A DNA stretch of 64,000 nucleotides from Berberis thunbergii (GCA_003290165.1 QNQO01009198.1:1-64000), one strand, 5' to 3'; shown: positions 34,569 to 47,440, numbered from the stretch's first letter. Notes: a model not told the origin generated them from the letters alone. Translations and numbers: made by a program.

Positions 34569-35420
34569 CCAAACAAAACCCTAAAAAAGAGCTAAAGGAG
34601 AACCCTAATTGACAATCTAGAAGAAGGTCATCTAGATGAGTTTTGGTGGTGAGAGCAAGAGAGCATGACCAAAGGAGAAATGGGATTAAATCTAGAATGA
34701 AAGGAATAAAATATACCCCTAAATCAACCACTCCTTAAGGGAGTCTCTTTCAACCCTCACCCACCTTTGCCTTTTTCAAATGTGTTAGGTAGAGAAGTCA
34801 GAAGCTTCCATTAATGTTTTTTCTTAACCTTCAAAGGGAAATTTGCAAAGCAAGTCTATATCCATTATTGATTTTGCCCTTCCCTTTCACCATCCTCCAT
34901 TAATGTTTAATTTAATTATATATTAAATTTCTTCTCACACCACCGCATATTTAATAATTCAAGTCCCACCAACAAGTCATGCCTGACCCTTTTAACTGGA
35001 CCCCTGCTACTTCTTTTCTTCTCGTTTTCTAAGTCTTCATAACCTTGAAATTTCACATCTTAGGGCTGAAATTAACAATTTTTTGATTTTAATGAGCGAG
35101 TTCCCTCTTTCTTTGCGTGTCACGTCAATTTGAAACATTAAATATTACATATATCAGTATAATTTATAACATGCAATACGATGTAACATATCTGCATAAA
35201 CAACTACCACATATCATATGTGAGCACAAGCGTACAGCTACAAATACATAAGATTGGGACAGCATTTATACTTATAACATAAACTTGGAAAAACCCTTGA
35301 AATTTCATATTAAGTTAAAACTGCGATTATAATTGAGATATTTAGAACAAATGTTAAAACAACTTTAAAAAAAAAAATAATAATAATAACAGAGGTAAAC
35401 ACGGTTATGAGTAATAATAA
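34569..35420. other. Intergenic, nothing recognised
   Basis: AT-rich DNA without frames or repeats of note, apart from a short ATA/AAT simple repeat near 35370-35390. Confidence 0.4.
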
Positions 35421-35595
35421 ATGAGAAATTCTAAATGTCGAGGAAACGAGCGAGGGCAATGAGGTGGCGAGGTGAAAGCTGTTCATTTTTCTCGAAATAC
35501 ATGCGTTGACTTTTTTACGCGCATCTCAAGCAAAATGAACGGCTTTCGCCTCGCTCGTTTCCTCGCCGGTTTCCTCGACATTTAGAATCTCTCAT
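35421..35595. mobile_element. Foldback MITE, 175 bp
   Basis: Left end ATGAGAAATTCTAAATGTCG and inverted right end ATGAGAGATTCTAAATGTCG, followed on both sides by AGGAAAC and GAGCGAGG-type words. The arms pair over about 70 bp with some offset. Flanks aataataa / aataaata may be a worn duplication. Non-coding. Confidence 0.7.
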
Positions 35596-35896
35596 AATAA
35601 ATAGTTAATTTTTGCTTTACATAGAAACACTACCAACTACTTTGGGGGTCCGGTGGTTGGCAGCCAACCAAAAAGGCCACGTAAGAGCATGTGCTCGGTT
35701 GTGGCGATGGGCCATAAAAACTCCCCATCCATCGTAGTCACATGGGCCCCCAAAATGCCCACTTTCAAGGGATGACCACTAGTCAAACTTGCTTCTAGAA
35801 GGCTATTAACATTTTATTGGTTTATATTTAAAAATGTTCCAAATTATATATTAAAAACAAAAAATTCTAAAGACAAGAAGTGAAGAGGTATTTAAT

Positions 35897-36060
35897 ATAC
35901 GGTTTTTCCTAACTGCACTGGTATCTCGCACTGATTTTTTATCTGGTGCAATTAGGCACTGTTGGATTGCATCGAGATTAGTAATATTACTTATCTCGAT
36001 GCAATCTAACGATGCCTGATTGCACCAGGCAAAAAACCAGTGCACTGTAAAAACACTCAT
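35897..36060. mobile_element. Foldback MITE, about 160 bp
   Basis: The centre is a near-perfect palindrome around TAGTAATATTACTT: TTGGATTGCATCGAGAT on the left pairs with ATCTCGATGCAATCTAA on the right. Further out CTGGTGCAATTAGGCA pairs with TGCCTGATTGCACCAG and GCACTGG with CCAGTGC. It is flanked by TA-rich DNA. Non-coding. Confidence 0.68.
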
Positions 36061-39000
36061 ATATATATATTAAGAAAATAAAAATATTATCTTGGGAAAC
36101 GTTTCTAATTATATACTTTCTATGGTGGCATTTTAGGAGTTTCTGTTTTGAGGAAATGTATCATATATCATAGCAACCCAAAATTCAGAAGATCTCTACG
36201 AATGCTGTCTAAAAACTATTAGTTTATCATCAGATAATTAAATTACATTAACTTTGTATTATATTAACCATACCGTATTACTAAATTTGAAGGGCATATC
36301 CTTTTTTTCTAACAACCTTCATCCAATAAATAACCTTTTACGTACCATTGGATGAAGGGTGAGTCATCGGGTTAAACAAACACAACTTGTATTACAAGTT
36401 GAGACACCTAAGAAAGATCTAACGTTTCTACGAAGTTACTTGAAATTTGTTTAGCTTTCCATTCCATTAGCACGCCTACTTTATTCACTCATATTCCCCC
36501 GGCCCAAATCATGAGTGTTGAATGTGTATAGATGTATTCATGTGCAATGCCACTACTTGCACTCATCCTTTTCCCCCAAAATCATAATACAAATCTCCAC
36601 TTGCAACTCAAATGTCAACTTCAAATAACTAAATACGCCCCAAGGATTAACATATCACATTTTGCATTCTTCTTTATACCCTTCTCACGAATTCTGGATT
36701 TTTTCACATTTAAATATACACTTGCATCACCCTACAGAGTAAAACCTTAAGACCAATTGTGTATATATTTTGTTTTAAAAAATGGCCTAGGCATTAGAGA
36801 AACGTTCAGATTAATGGCTAAGTGGGGTATGAGCAGTCTCGACGAGGTCTGAGCAAATCTAGGTGGTCTGGGAGGGGTCTAGGTGAGTTTTTTTTTTTTT
36901 TAATAAGACTGATTGTGTTCTTATTTAATTTTTCTTTCCCCTTTTTTGGAAATAAATAATTTAATTATTTTGTATTCAGTATATGTCTGAAGGTAGCAAA
37001 TGATGATTATTTAATGAAATTCTCAATGGATCTACTGGTACCAATTTTAGTAATGTAGATTTTATCAAACATGAATGAGGTCATTCATGCAATTTGAAGA
37101 AAAATAAAAAGTAATTTGGATATTTGTCAACAAATTCAACTTTATATAAAGTATCTATCATGACTAACTCCAGTCATTTGAGTTTTAATAAATTTTGTTC
37201 ATGATTGTTAATTCGTGTTTTTAAATTTTGCATATATATCTTGACATTAAATTGAATGTAACTGATAAAATATTATGTTTAACTTTTGTAAATTATCAAA
37301 GTTATAATACAAAACCTAAAACCGCTTAGGCATCTGCTCTCCGCCCGTCCACCGCCTAACACTTTTTAGAATACTGATTCTCACAAATACACAAGTTTTT
37401 CCTAAGATCTACTCTATTTTGGGTTGTGACTTACGGACTTATTCTTGATAATTTTGATAATGCATCGTTTTCATCAACAAATAGTGTATTTAAGCGGCCT
37501 TATCACATTGCAAATCCTGGATCAACTAGTTAACCATTAGGGAGATGAACTCTTCCAAAAACAACATAAGGATTTCAGGCCTTCCAATATGTTGAAAACC
37601 AAATTACTCTCTCAATTAGCAATCCCATCTATGCTTTTGACATTGTATTTAATTCTTAATAAGTGTCTGGCTAAGATTGACCAAGAGATATGAACTCTAG
37701 TGGACTCGTCACACCTTTGCAAATGGGAGAAAATCCTACAGCGAGGTGGCCTGAGCATTCCCTCTGTGTTCAAATAAAAACAATGCACTTCTCTCAGAAA
37801 GATTGTGGACCTTACTTTCGAGACTACATCATAAAATTAACTACCCACATATTACCTTATGCAACTCCATCTTTCTAGTCAATGATGGTCTGGGAGGATC
37901 CATGGTGCTCATAATTCTCCAACTTCTGAAAATTAATCACTCAACATCCTCATCGATCAGTCCAAAAGGTAACACTCGTTCCAATTGTTGTGAAAAAAAA
38001 AATTGAGGTATTCCAACATCACTATTACGAATATTTGGTTACAAATGTTCCCACTATTTCCATCTCTTAGGACGATATCATAAAACCTACTTGGTAAGCC
38101 CAACACTTCATATAAATCACAAATATCTGCAGTACTTTTTTTCCGTAGAAGTTTTGGAGACTTCAACTCATCTATCATACATGTCCCCAACGTCAAGGAT
38201 TCTGGAATAGCAGTGAATTCCCTCACCATACTTGTCCAGCAGATCACTGAACTCATTCTTTGTACAATGGCCAGATCGAGCTTTTAACCATTTTAACTTC
38301 TTTCTTACACATGCCTAGAACCATAGATACAGACTAAACTAAAACTTAAATGAAAAATATAAGGGATAAGAAATTGATGATAATTGTGTGTTTCTGATTT
38401 AGAAGCATTCCCTTCCTTCTAGGTCAAGTTGCTTGTAACTTCCTAAGCATTCATTGCCTCATTGGTTTTCCTTTTCCTGATAAAAATTTTCATAGACAAT
38501 ACGGGTGTGTTTGGTTGCATGGAATTCTATGTTATGAAATTCATGAGAAAACCCTTATATTTTAGGCTAATTTGAAGTATCACCCCATATCCACATTTTG
38601 ATTTTGTGATCAATAGTGGGAATGTAATTCCCATGAACATGAGAATCAAAGAACAACAGATCTCAAAAGAGCAACGTTGCGCATGCAAACTACAGAGGTC
38701 AGTTGTACATTTTCCTGCATCTTACAGATCTATCTAATCTCAAAATTACAAAGCAGAAATAGCGACTCATTTTTATATAAAAAAATACTTCAGAATCACC
38801 AAAAAAATAAAAGGTATGAGAAAGTGAAATATTGAGTACCATAAAGATCATAAAAAACACAAGTAGATGTCACAGTAAAGTAAATGATAATGAAGAAGTG
38901 ATCTAGCAATTCACTTTAAAATTTGGAAGTAACTACAGCATACATAAAATCAACACAATATTGCCACTTGAAAAACAAGAACCGAGTGCATATAGCCAAA

Positions 39001-39061
39001 ATCAAGAACAGATAAAAATCCTTAGCTTCATTCAGGCTCTTCAAGAAATTGTAAGCGCAAA
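36061..39061. other. Intergenic, old repeat remnants only
   Basis: No intact gene. About 36785-37370 has GCCTAGGC/CCGCCTAAC-type words at both ends and may be an old non-autonomous element. Around 37680-37800 a broken plus-strand frame (CKWEKILQRGGLSIPSVFK) resembles the region after the RT domain of LINE ORF2. Around 38170-38280 a minus-strand frame reads KARSGHCTKNEFSDLL; it is protein-like but unidentified and stops soon after. Confidence 0.3.
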
Positions 39062-41643
39062 TCACGTTTCCTTGGGAGGAGGTGCCTTCTTAGCAGCCTC
39101 TGCTGCTGCTTTCTCTGCTTCAATCTCAGCGACGATGGCATCAATTTCAGATTCCTCCAGCTGGCGCAACCCATCTTCTCGTGTCATCACAGCAATCTCT
39201 ATGTTCTTGCCTCCACTTTCAACAACCTAAATTGGAGCAGATATTATTGATAACCACCAACCACAAAAAGTCCAATGCAACTCAAAGGTTGTCTGTTACA
39301 GGCATAAGAGATTACACACATAGAATATGACCATGCTTTTACTCCATTTATTCTGCTCTCTTTAATGGATGTTTTAAGTAGATGTTTACTTAGTATAAAT
39401 TTCAAACACGAATACTAATTGAGAAAATACCTGAAATGCTAGGTGACACCCAGGCCAAACCCTGTCACCTTGCCTAAAATCCAAGTAGAGGAACCGGTTG
39501 AGACAGACCAAGATGAAAGAGCATATTTTGATGTGGGTCAGGAGGGTAACAAAACTAACACTAAAGTAGTTTGTGAGGAAGGGGAGCTTCGTACCACGCT
39601 TTAACCTTCTAGAACATCAAATTCAAGTGTGAAGGGAATGAACTGGCAAAGAGCCCTAGATGAAAACCTACTAGCGAGTATGATGTAATCTTGGACTTAA
39701 AATTATTTAATTAATATTATTAGTTGGTTTGGGCTCGTTAAAGCCCGAAGTAATAGTTAGGGTACTACTTCAGAATTCAAATTAGGGTTAGGGTTATTGT
39801 TAGTAACTTAACAAACAAGCTTCACTAGTTGATTGAATGATGAATATGACTTTAGTTCTTTATTTATCCTTATTTCCCTTTGATTTTAGTTTTATCGGTT
39901 GTTTCTTTTTATTCTTTTTTAGACCTAGGTTCATAATATTTTGCCACCGCCGCCGCCGCCCGCCCCCCCCCCCCCCCCCCCCCCCCAAAAGTGTGTGTAG
40001 TACGAAGCTAATGCATAGGTTGATCAACTCGTTACTATTGGGGACTATTAAAAGTTGTGTTCATTGTTTACTCTCCCAATCAATGGCTAGATTGAGAGAC
40101 TCACTTTGTCAGCAAATCTCTTGTGTTTAAACTCTCCCGCAACAGGTGATTTTATGAAAATCATCTAGTCATTCCACAATTTTTGTTTGTTTGTTAAGGA
40201 CTTCAATTTCTCGTACAACAAGGTCTATCTAAAAGGGAGTAACGCCAAAGGCTGGAAATCAAATAACACTACAAGTCATCACTAAGCTAGATCTGTAGTT
40301 AAAACAGAAAACGGACCCTTCGGGTCCAGGACCGATTTACGATTAATCGGACTATTTTTCAAACCATATATATTATGTAGAGGTGACTCGCTGCTTTAGA
40401 TGGACCGATTTATCGGTTACCGATAAACCAAACCACTAAATATCCAATTCATAACGATCACCCCCAATAAATGATTTCTCGCCGATTTATCGGCGCATTA
40501 ATAACACAGGCTAGATCAGGGAATTTCTACCATCTCTGCCCTGCATAAAAACTTCTTGTTGTGCTTGAAAAGTAACATACATAGTAAACTTGCAAAACTA
40601 GATATTACTCCACAACTCCAAACACTCCAATAGCCCTTGCTCTTTCAAGATTAACCACGACATCAACATTAGACAGAACATCTGACCATACGAGAAAACA
40701 TCTTGGGGCTTCATTTATCAATGCCCAGAAAAGCAATGGCAACAACCACTTTGTGGCAGGATAAAATCATCACATATTTATCAATGGAAAAATTATCCAT
40801 GACATCTAGTTACCCATTATCTTATTACAAAACATCTAGTTACCCATTATCTTATTAAAAAACAGTAGCTGCAACTAAAGGGTCTGCTCGCATAAAAGAA
40901 CTCTTCAAAAAGATCCACAAAAAACATCTACCAGGAGTCGAGGATTGTAAAGATATTGATGTGACACTGATTCATTGATACATCTCTATCATCCAACAAC
41001 TAAAGAACTGATCAAGTGACATTTTTTCAATGCTTTTAAAAAATAGAATCATGCACATAGAGAGCTTCATCTAAAATCTACCAAGGGCAGAATCACCTTC
41101 CCCTACTTAAATGGTAGAGCCCCACAAAAGTTTTACAGTCCTTTTCAACCCAAGTTGTATTTGATAAAATCAATAGGACAGTCATTCAGTCATGTGGCTA
41201 GATAGCCCTACAAGACTTCAAGGCCTTTAGATCTTTCCTGAAGCATCCTTACTATTTCTTTATAATCTCCTTCGCGATGAACTGTCAATTGACCTTTGTT
41301 TTTATGTTTTGCACTTTGTATCAAATAGTGCAGACGAAGGGAGGGCGATAGTGAAAAGCATCCATTGAACAAATATAATGAAACTGCCACCTCAAAACTC
41401 TTACGTTATAATGACCCAAAGAGAACATCCATATCTATAGTAACTCATCAAAATTTGAGGAAATAATAATAATAAAAAGTTCTTTTTATTTGCTTTTGTG
41501 AAAAGAATAACTAAAGTGTACTATTGGGAAGTTGGTTGGGATTTGGGACATTGTATTGGGGATATAAAAAGTACACTGGACATCTTGGGCTCAGTTCAGG
41601 ATTCCCCCGTCTTATCACTTATGTGCCCTACAAAGATAAAAAT

Positions 41644-41680
<37 letters not shown>

Positions 41681-41691
41681 AAATAAAAAAT

Positions 41692-41728
<37 letters not shown>

Positions 41729-44700
41729 AAATAAAAAATAAAAAATAAAAAATAAAAAATAAAAAATAAAAATAAAAAATTCAATCCATACTTTAGGGGT
41801 TCACATCTCATAATATCATCGGCAAATAAAAGCAAAGTTTAATGCTTGAGTGACTATTGGAGGTAACAGATTAGTTTTCAAACACTTGAAATTATTTTTT
41901 ATACAGATTCCTGGAGTTGTAACTTCAGAAATTTTGCATCTAAAAGATTTTAATTTAGATCAAAGCATATCTATATCTACACTAATTATAATGCAAATAC
42001 ATGATGAACTCATGGTGTACTTAACATGTCATTAATCCAAAATTGAATTTTCACGCTATATTGAACAAAGTACAAAATATCATTCTTAAACTACATTTTA
42101 AAGGGAAAGCATCTTTAGAGTTTTACGATGCTTCACATTATTGAAATCTTTTAATTTTTGGTAGTTGGTCTTTTATATTACTGCTCATTGGTTTTTTTTA
42201 ACTATTTTTTATTACATTGATTTTGAACATGCAAAATATGTATCAAGAGCCAATGCGAAGATGAAGAAGCAATGGCTCGAGGGCTTCACCTTGGGGAATT
42301 AGGAGTTTCTCATTGTACTCCAATCCCCAATAGGAGAGTGATATCCGGTCCCACGGACTTTAGGACTCTACACTTCTTTGTACCCAATTATATGTCCATA
42401 TTTTTCGTGAATTTGGCCCCAAAAACTACCACACGACTGACTGAATCTCCCACCCAACACATGATTGATTCTTAAAAACATTTTTCTAATTCACCTTTTC
42501 AAAAGCGGGTATCCATCCTTTGATTTTGACAAAAACACGCCCAAGCACACTCTTAGGCTAAGAGTGGGAATAACATGATTCACAGAAAAACATTAGTCCA
42601 ACTTTATGCATTTGTCACTTTTCATAACAAAATGTACAACTGAAAATATTCTCTCAAAAGTTGTTGCCTATTGGGGCCACTAGCTCCAAGAGTCCACAAT
42701 CCAAATTGTCTTCCAAAGTCTATTCGTGAACCATGATAATTTCCCTTCACAGTGACTTAGAATACAAGGACTTGCATATTCACTATTAGGTGTTTGCCAC
42801 GTGTCTTTTTTTTTCAAATTAAAAGGATGAAAATTCGGAAAATGTTTTCATAAGATCTAGGTTGTGCTAGTAAGAAGATTGTTGGATTATTAATCTTCAA
42901 GTACTATTTGGCAATAAATAGGATAAGTCGCTCTGTGCACTGTCATTCATAGTACTCACCCATTTAAGGCTAAAGTTTAAGCAAAAGGGAATGCTTTATC
43001 TTCTTTAATAGTCCTTGGATTATTGTCAAAAGATTTCATCAGACAAGTGATCTAAACATTAATCTAAGACAACATAGGTTTATGATGCATCTCTTAATAT
43101 TTCATTTTCTGTGTGCATTTTAAAACTAAAACATATATTTGACAGTCGAAAAAATGTTCAAATTTCTACTATGATGAGTAATTAAATAGTGTTTACATAT
43201 AGCATATAGTATGAACTGCTAAACTACACAAGTAAAATTGGCTATTTTTGGTAGAAAGAATTATCATCAATTGCATAAATGTGACAGAGTAGCGCTATAC
43301 GCAAACAGAGCGGGTCTAGGTGAATATGTAAGGATGTAGTCAATTGAAATCATAGATTGTATTGTCATATATAGATTCGAGTAAGCATTTTCTTACACAA
43401 TCCGTGAACATATCAAGTATTTGCATTATAAGTAATATAGATATAGATGCACTTAGATCTAAAATATACTTTTTGAGATACAAGTTATAACTTGCAATAA
43501 ATCTAAACAATAATTGCAAGCTATTCTGAAAAAATGAATGGAAAGGTAAGAAAAATCCCACCTCACGAGGAGGATACGAAAAACAAAGAATTTTGAATGT
43601 TTAACGAAATAAATAAATAACAGCACATCATGATTAACTTAATATAGAACATAACCAAGTAAAACATATACAAATTTGTTAAGAAGATGAGAACAGGCAG
43701 AATCCCCAATAGCACATAATATGCACGAGTTATGCAACAAATTACAAGCAGTCTGAATCGCAACATACCTCTAGTAGTGCACGTATGGCTAGCTTCACAG
43801 TTTCTTGGCCAGATGTCTCCTTATAGTTTTTCTCCAAAAACTCTCGCATAGAGTTTGAGTTTCTCCCTGTTGCATTTGCCTTCCAAGCTGAAAATGTCCC
43901 CGATGGATCTGTTTGATAAAGTGATGGAACGCCAGTATAAGGGTCAAACCCGACAATCAAAGTTGAAAGGCCAAATGGTCTAACACCACCACTTTGAGTA
44001 TACTTCTGCTGCAGGCCAGCAATATAGCGAGTGATATATTCAACAGTGACAGGGTCCTCAACGGTGAGCCTATGGCTCTGACATTCAATCCTTGCCCTGT
44101 TTATCAGAACACGCGCATCTGCTTTTAGCCCAGCACAGGCCAATGCAATGTGATTATCTAGGTTAACAATCTTCCTAACTGATCTGCAGAAGAAAAACAC
44201 CATATAACAATGAGAAATCGCATCCATTAAATTTAAATATAAAATTATATTCAACAAAGGAAAAATGTTTCCACAAGAAATAATGTTGGTATAAGTTCCA
44301 ACTTCCAATGTTAATCGGAGTCCACTTATAAGACTTACCTAAGAGCTAAACTTGAACATTTCTCATCATAGATGTTGACAACAAACCCGTAAAGACACTA
44401 ATGCTTAAATCATCAAAAATTTACAAATATGGCCACTCCCCTATTGCAAAACTCTAATCACAACTTGTCCCCATTCTTACATGGACTAAAATTTGTATTG
44501 CAGTTTTTAATACCCACCTTTATCTCAAACAACAAATTCATTTTTTGACTTCTCTATCTTTAATGTAATGTAATCAAATCATAATTAATCACTAATCAAA
44601 GTGATTGAATAACTAATGCAGAAGGGTTTCTAGAGTTCCTAATTTGCTCTTAAAGTTATTTATTCGTAATTTTTTAATTTAATTAGGAGTCTTTTTAGTT

Positions 44701-47038
44701 TCTTTTAGGATTGGGCTTTACTTGAATAGACTGCTTGTTATTTTAGTACTTGATTCTATTTTTTCTTTTAGAAATAGGTTGCTTATTATTCAAGTTATTT
44801 GAGCACTATAAATAGAGTCATTCCTCAATATTGTAATAGACCTTTGATTTTGATAATTTGAATTGAACATTAGAGTATTTCTCTGTGTTTTGGGAAATTC
44901 TCTTGTGTTCTTCCTTGTGAATTATCTGTTAGAACTAGCCTGCAAAATAATCGTTATTTTGTCCGGCGTCAGTTGGTATCAGAGCTTCAGCATCTTCTTG
45001 GAGTGAAATTTCATCAATTTTTATGGCTGATGGCCGTGGTCATGGTCGTCGCGGGCAGGTTCCGAACGAGGAAGCCCCAAACCGTCCTCGTAACTTTAAG
45101 GATGTGATGATTAAGGATTTACAGAGACAAGTTGCAGAGTTAACCCAACGTCTAACGGCGCAAGATTTTGATGATCATGAGATGGAAAATCATGATTTTA
45201 ACTCAAGAATTCTGTCCTGCCCAGCAACTACCACAGGGTAATTCTAATTCAAATATTAGATGTTTTAGATGTGGTGAACAAGGACATGAAGCGACTGAGT
45301 GCAGAAAGTTTGCTATTCGGAAGGGTAACAATCTCCTAATTAAGGAAGACGTGGCAGACGAAACACTAAGGAGCTTGGAGAGCCTATGTATGACACTGAT
45401 GAAGATGGAGATGTGCTATCTGGCGATGGCCATGAGACTCTAGTCATTCGTAAGAGTTTACTGACTCCCAAGGGTGATTCAGGGGATGATTGGTTGTAAC
45501 CAATATTTTCCACACGACTTGGACAGTTGCAGATAAAGTCTGCAAGATGATCATTCACAGTGACAGTTGTGAGAACGTCGTGTCTAAAGAGACTGTTCAG
45601 AAATTATAGTTGAAGACAGATCGTCATCCCAAGCCGTACAAATTATCATGGCTGAATAAAGGCAGTGAGTTAACAGTAGATAGGCGATGCCTAACGTCTT
45701 TTTCGATTGACAGAAAATATTTTGATAATGCTTAGTGTGATGTTGTATCTATAGATGTTTGTCATGTATTGTTAAGCACACCTTGGCAGTATGATCGCAA
45801 TGTTATTCATGATGGGCGAAAAAATACATATTCCCTTAGCATCAAAGGGAAGAAAATTGTGTTATCACCTCATCGGGAAAAGACTACTCCTATCCCGGTA
45901 GTCAATAATACTAACCTGATTTCTATGTCCAGGTTTTTGGGTGAGATTGAGCGTGGAGACGTGGTCTATGCTCTGCTGCCTTGTGGGAATAGTGTTGCAG
46001 ACGTGAATCCAAATTTACCAACAGAGGTACAGCAACAGCTAGAAGAGTTTTCTGACTTGATACTAGAGAATCTTCCTCCTGGGCTGTCGCCAGAGAATTA
46101 TGATGAAGCTGTTGTGAACTCGAGGACGAGAACTTTCCAACCCGAGCCGACTGATGCAAGAGGATTTCTAGGGTTCCTAATTTCCTCTCAAAGTTATTTA
46201 CTAAATAACTTATTCATAATCTTTCAATTTAATTAGGAGTCTTTTTAGTTTTATTTTAGGATTAGGCTTTACATTTTATTTTAGGAATAGAATGTTTGTT
46301 ATTTTAATATTTGATTATATTTTTTCTTTTAGAAATAAGCTGCTTATTATTCAAGTTATTTGAGCACTATAAATAGAGTTTTTCCTCAATATTGTAATAG
46401 ATCTTTGATTTTGATAATTTAAATTGAACATTAAAGTATTTATCTGTATTTTGGGCAACTCTCTTGAGTTCTTTCTTTTGAATTATCTATTAGAACTAGC
46501 CTCTGTCCGGCGTCAATGACTCAAAATTATACTTCAAATACAAAATACTTTGTAAAGAAACCCCTAAACATATAATGCCATGGAACCCTAAAGCAAAAAC
46601 CTTTCCGGACACCCACTCTTAGTTTGAGAATAAATAAACAGCCAGCATCTCCAAATTTCTCGATGCCCACTCACAAGTCCAAAACCTAGGGTTTGGGTTT
46701 TAGCTAAAACTGAAATCATCCATGCAGTAACGAAAAACCCTAAGTTTACTATCTCACTACATCTCTACAAACAAGATCGATCTGCATATTCATTAAAACA
46801 TCACAAAAAGACCAAATCGATCGATCGATTGATCGAAGAGAGAGAGAACGAAAGATATACTATACCTAGAGTCCTGCAGTTTAGCGGTGGACTTCTTCTC
46901 GACGCCGAGAACAATGGTGTCGGTACCTCTGACGCCAACGGCAGCGTTGCCCTTGCGGACGGCTTCGAGGGCGTACTCAACTTGGAAGAGGTGACCGTCG
47001 GGAGAAAACACTGTGATTGCTCGATCGTATCTCGCCAT
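39062..47038 (-). CDS. PAD1: 20S proteasome subunit alpha type-4/PSMA7 (PAD1)
   Basis: Structural alpha-ring subunit of the 20S proteasome, in cytosol and nucleus. Three exons on the minus strand: 47038-46866, 44183-43769 and 39226-39062. They join in frame (173 + 415 + 165 nt) to exactly 250 residues, the length I know for Arabidopsis PAD1. Exon 1 opens [20 protein letters not shown], containing the N-terminal signature of alpha subunits (YDR..FSPDG.LFQVEYA). Exon 2 covers the core fold. Exon 3 ends in an Ala/Glu/Lys-rich helix and KKAPPPKET. Splice sites are GT-AG. Intron 1 (2.7 kb) contains an entire gypsy element in opposite orientation; intron 2 is 4.5 kb. The copy of the promoter and first 23 codons at 49374-49443 is a fragment, not a second gene. 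Confidence 0.96.
39963..39986 (+). repeat. 24-bp poly-C tract
   Basis: An uninterrupted run of 24 C directly after GCCGCCGCCGCCCG, in PAD1 intron 2. On the PAD1 sense strand this is poly-G. Length in the assembly may be unreliable. Confidence 0.8.
41637..41780. repeat. (AAAAAT)n microsatellite
   Basis: About 144 bp of AAAAAT with occasional AAAAT units. The open frame it generates on the minus strand (Phe/Leu/Tyr repeat) is an artefact. Confidence 0.9.
44614..44971 (+). repeat. 5' LTR of the gypsy element in PAD1 intron 1
   Basis: 358 bp. Contains a TATA-like ACTATAAATAGAG near 44809-44821 and ends GTCCGGCGTCA. Homologous to the LTRs at 46152, 51287 and 54529. Confidence 0.82.
44974..44985 (+). 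other. Primer-binding site (tRNA-iMet)
   Basis: TGGTATCAGAGC two bases after the 5' LTR, complementary to the 3' end of plant initiator tRNA-Met, the usual primer of this retrotransposon group. Confidence 0.8.
45023..46151 (+). pseudogene. gag-pro remnant of the gypsy element
   Basis: Broken frames in order: the gag N-terminus with a coiled-coil-like heptad segment ([14 protein letters not shown]), then directly the zinc knuckle [14 protein letters not shown] (45261-45302), a protease region with stops (equivalent of IIDSGNCENVV), and the sequence up to the RT linker (to about 46140). Relative to the copy at 51287-54996, roughly 400 bp of gag core is deleted between 45241 and 45250. Confidence 0.75.
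46152..46515 (+). repeat. 3' LTR of the gypsy element in PAD1 intron 1
   Basis: 364 bp, starts TGATGCAAGAGG and ends GTCCGGCGTCA. It has visibly diverged from the 5' LTR by several substitutions and small indels, so the insertion is not recent. Confidence 0.82.
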
Positions 47039-47144
47039 CTCTCAAGCTCCCTCTCTCTTTCTCTTCTTCTTCTGAGTGAATTTGATTTGAGGTTTGAGCG
47101 AATGAGTTAGACACTAGACGTTTGAGAGAGAAAGGGTTTGTAGC

Positions 47145-47151
47145 TTATAAA
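47145..47151 (-). promoter_or_regulatory. PAD1 TATA box
   Basis: On the minus strand CCTTTATAAGC lies about 107 bp upstream of the PAD1 start codon, in a plausible core promoter position. The CT-rich segment between it and the ATG is typical of a plant 5' UTR. Confidence 0.5.
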
Positions 47152-47440
47152 GGTCTTTAATTGCTTAGCAAGAAAGTGAGTGTTATGCGCTCGGGCAAGA
47201 TTCAAGAAGTAAGAGTTTTTGGGTCGGGTCAAACCTGATGCCAAATTGACCTAACCTGACCGGTGTCCGGCTCGGACCACTCTAATGGGTTGGGTATAGG
47301 GATCTCTGAACCTGCCACATGTCAGGTATGGAAACAGGACGTCGACCCGATATGTAACATAAGTCATATGTTTGAGCCAATGAGCTTGAATGTTCTTTTT
47401 GCATGTTTATTCAAGTCTAATCGAATTGAGTGGTCATGAT

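Larger units (their letters stand above)
39227..43768 (-). other. PAD1 intron 2 (4.5 kb) with simple repeats
   Basis: No gene inside. Notable content is a GCC-repeat followed by 24 consecutive C (39963-39986), a 30-bp tandem duplication at about 40802-40858, an AAAAAT-type array (41637-41780), and a short inverted repeat pair at about 41935-42020 and 43390-43480. Confidence 0.5.
44614..46515 (+). mobile_element. Internally deleted Ty3/gypsy LTR retrotransposon in PAD1 intron 1
   Basis: 1.9 kb, two LTRs (44614-44971, 46152-46515) starting T(A/G)ATGCA and ending GTCCGGCGTCA, with flanking 5-mers ataac (44609-44613) and atgac (46516-46520), a 4/5 duplication. Two bases after the 5' LTR lies a primer-binding site, TGGTATCAGAGC (44974-44985), matching initiator tRNA-Met. 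The interior has a gag start ([19 protein letters not shown], 45023), a CCHC knuckle and a protease-to-RT linker ([20 protein letters not shown], then [13 protein letters not shown]). The gag core, RT, RNase H and integrase are absent, so it is non-autonomous. Transcribed opposite to PAD1. Confidence 0.88.

Noticed and set aside
41596..41835. Minus-strand frame encoding Phe/Leu/Tyr repeats
   Set aside because: It is the translation of the AAAAAT microsatellite.
46829..47110. Plus-strand frame opposite PAD1 exon 1
   Set aside because: PAD1 exon 1 has the alpha-subunit signature and correct splice sites; the opposite frame is a shadow.
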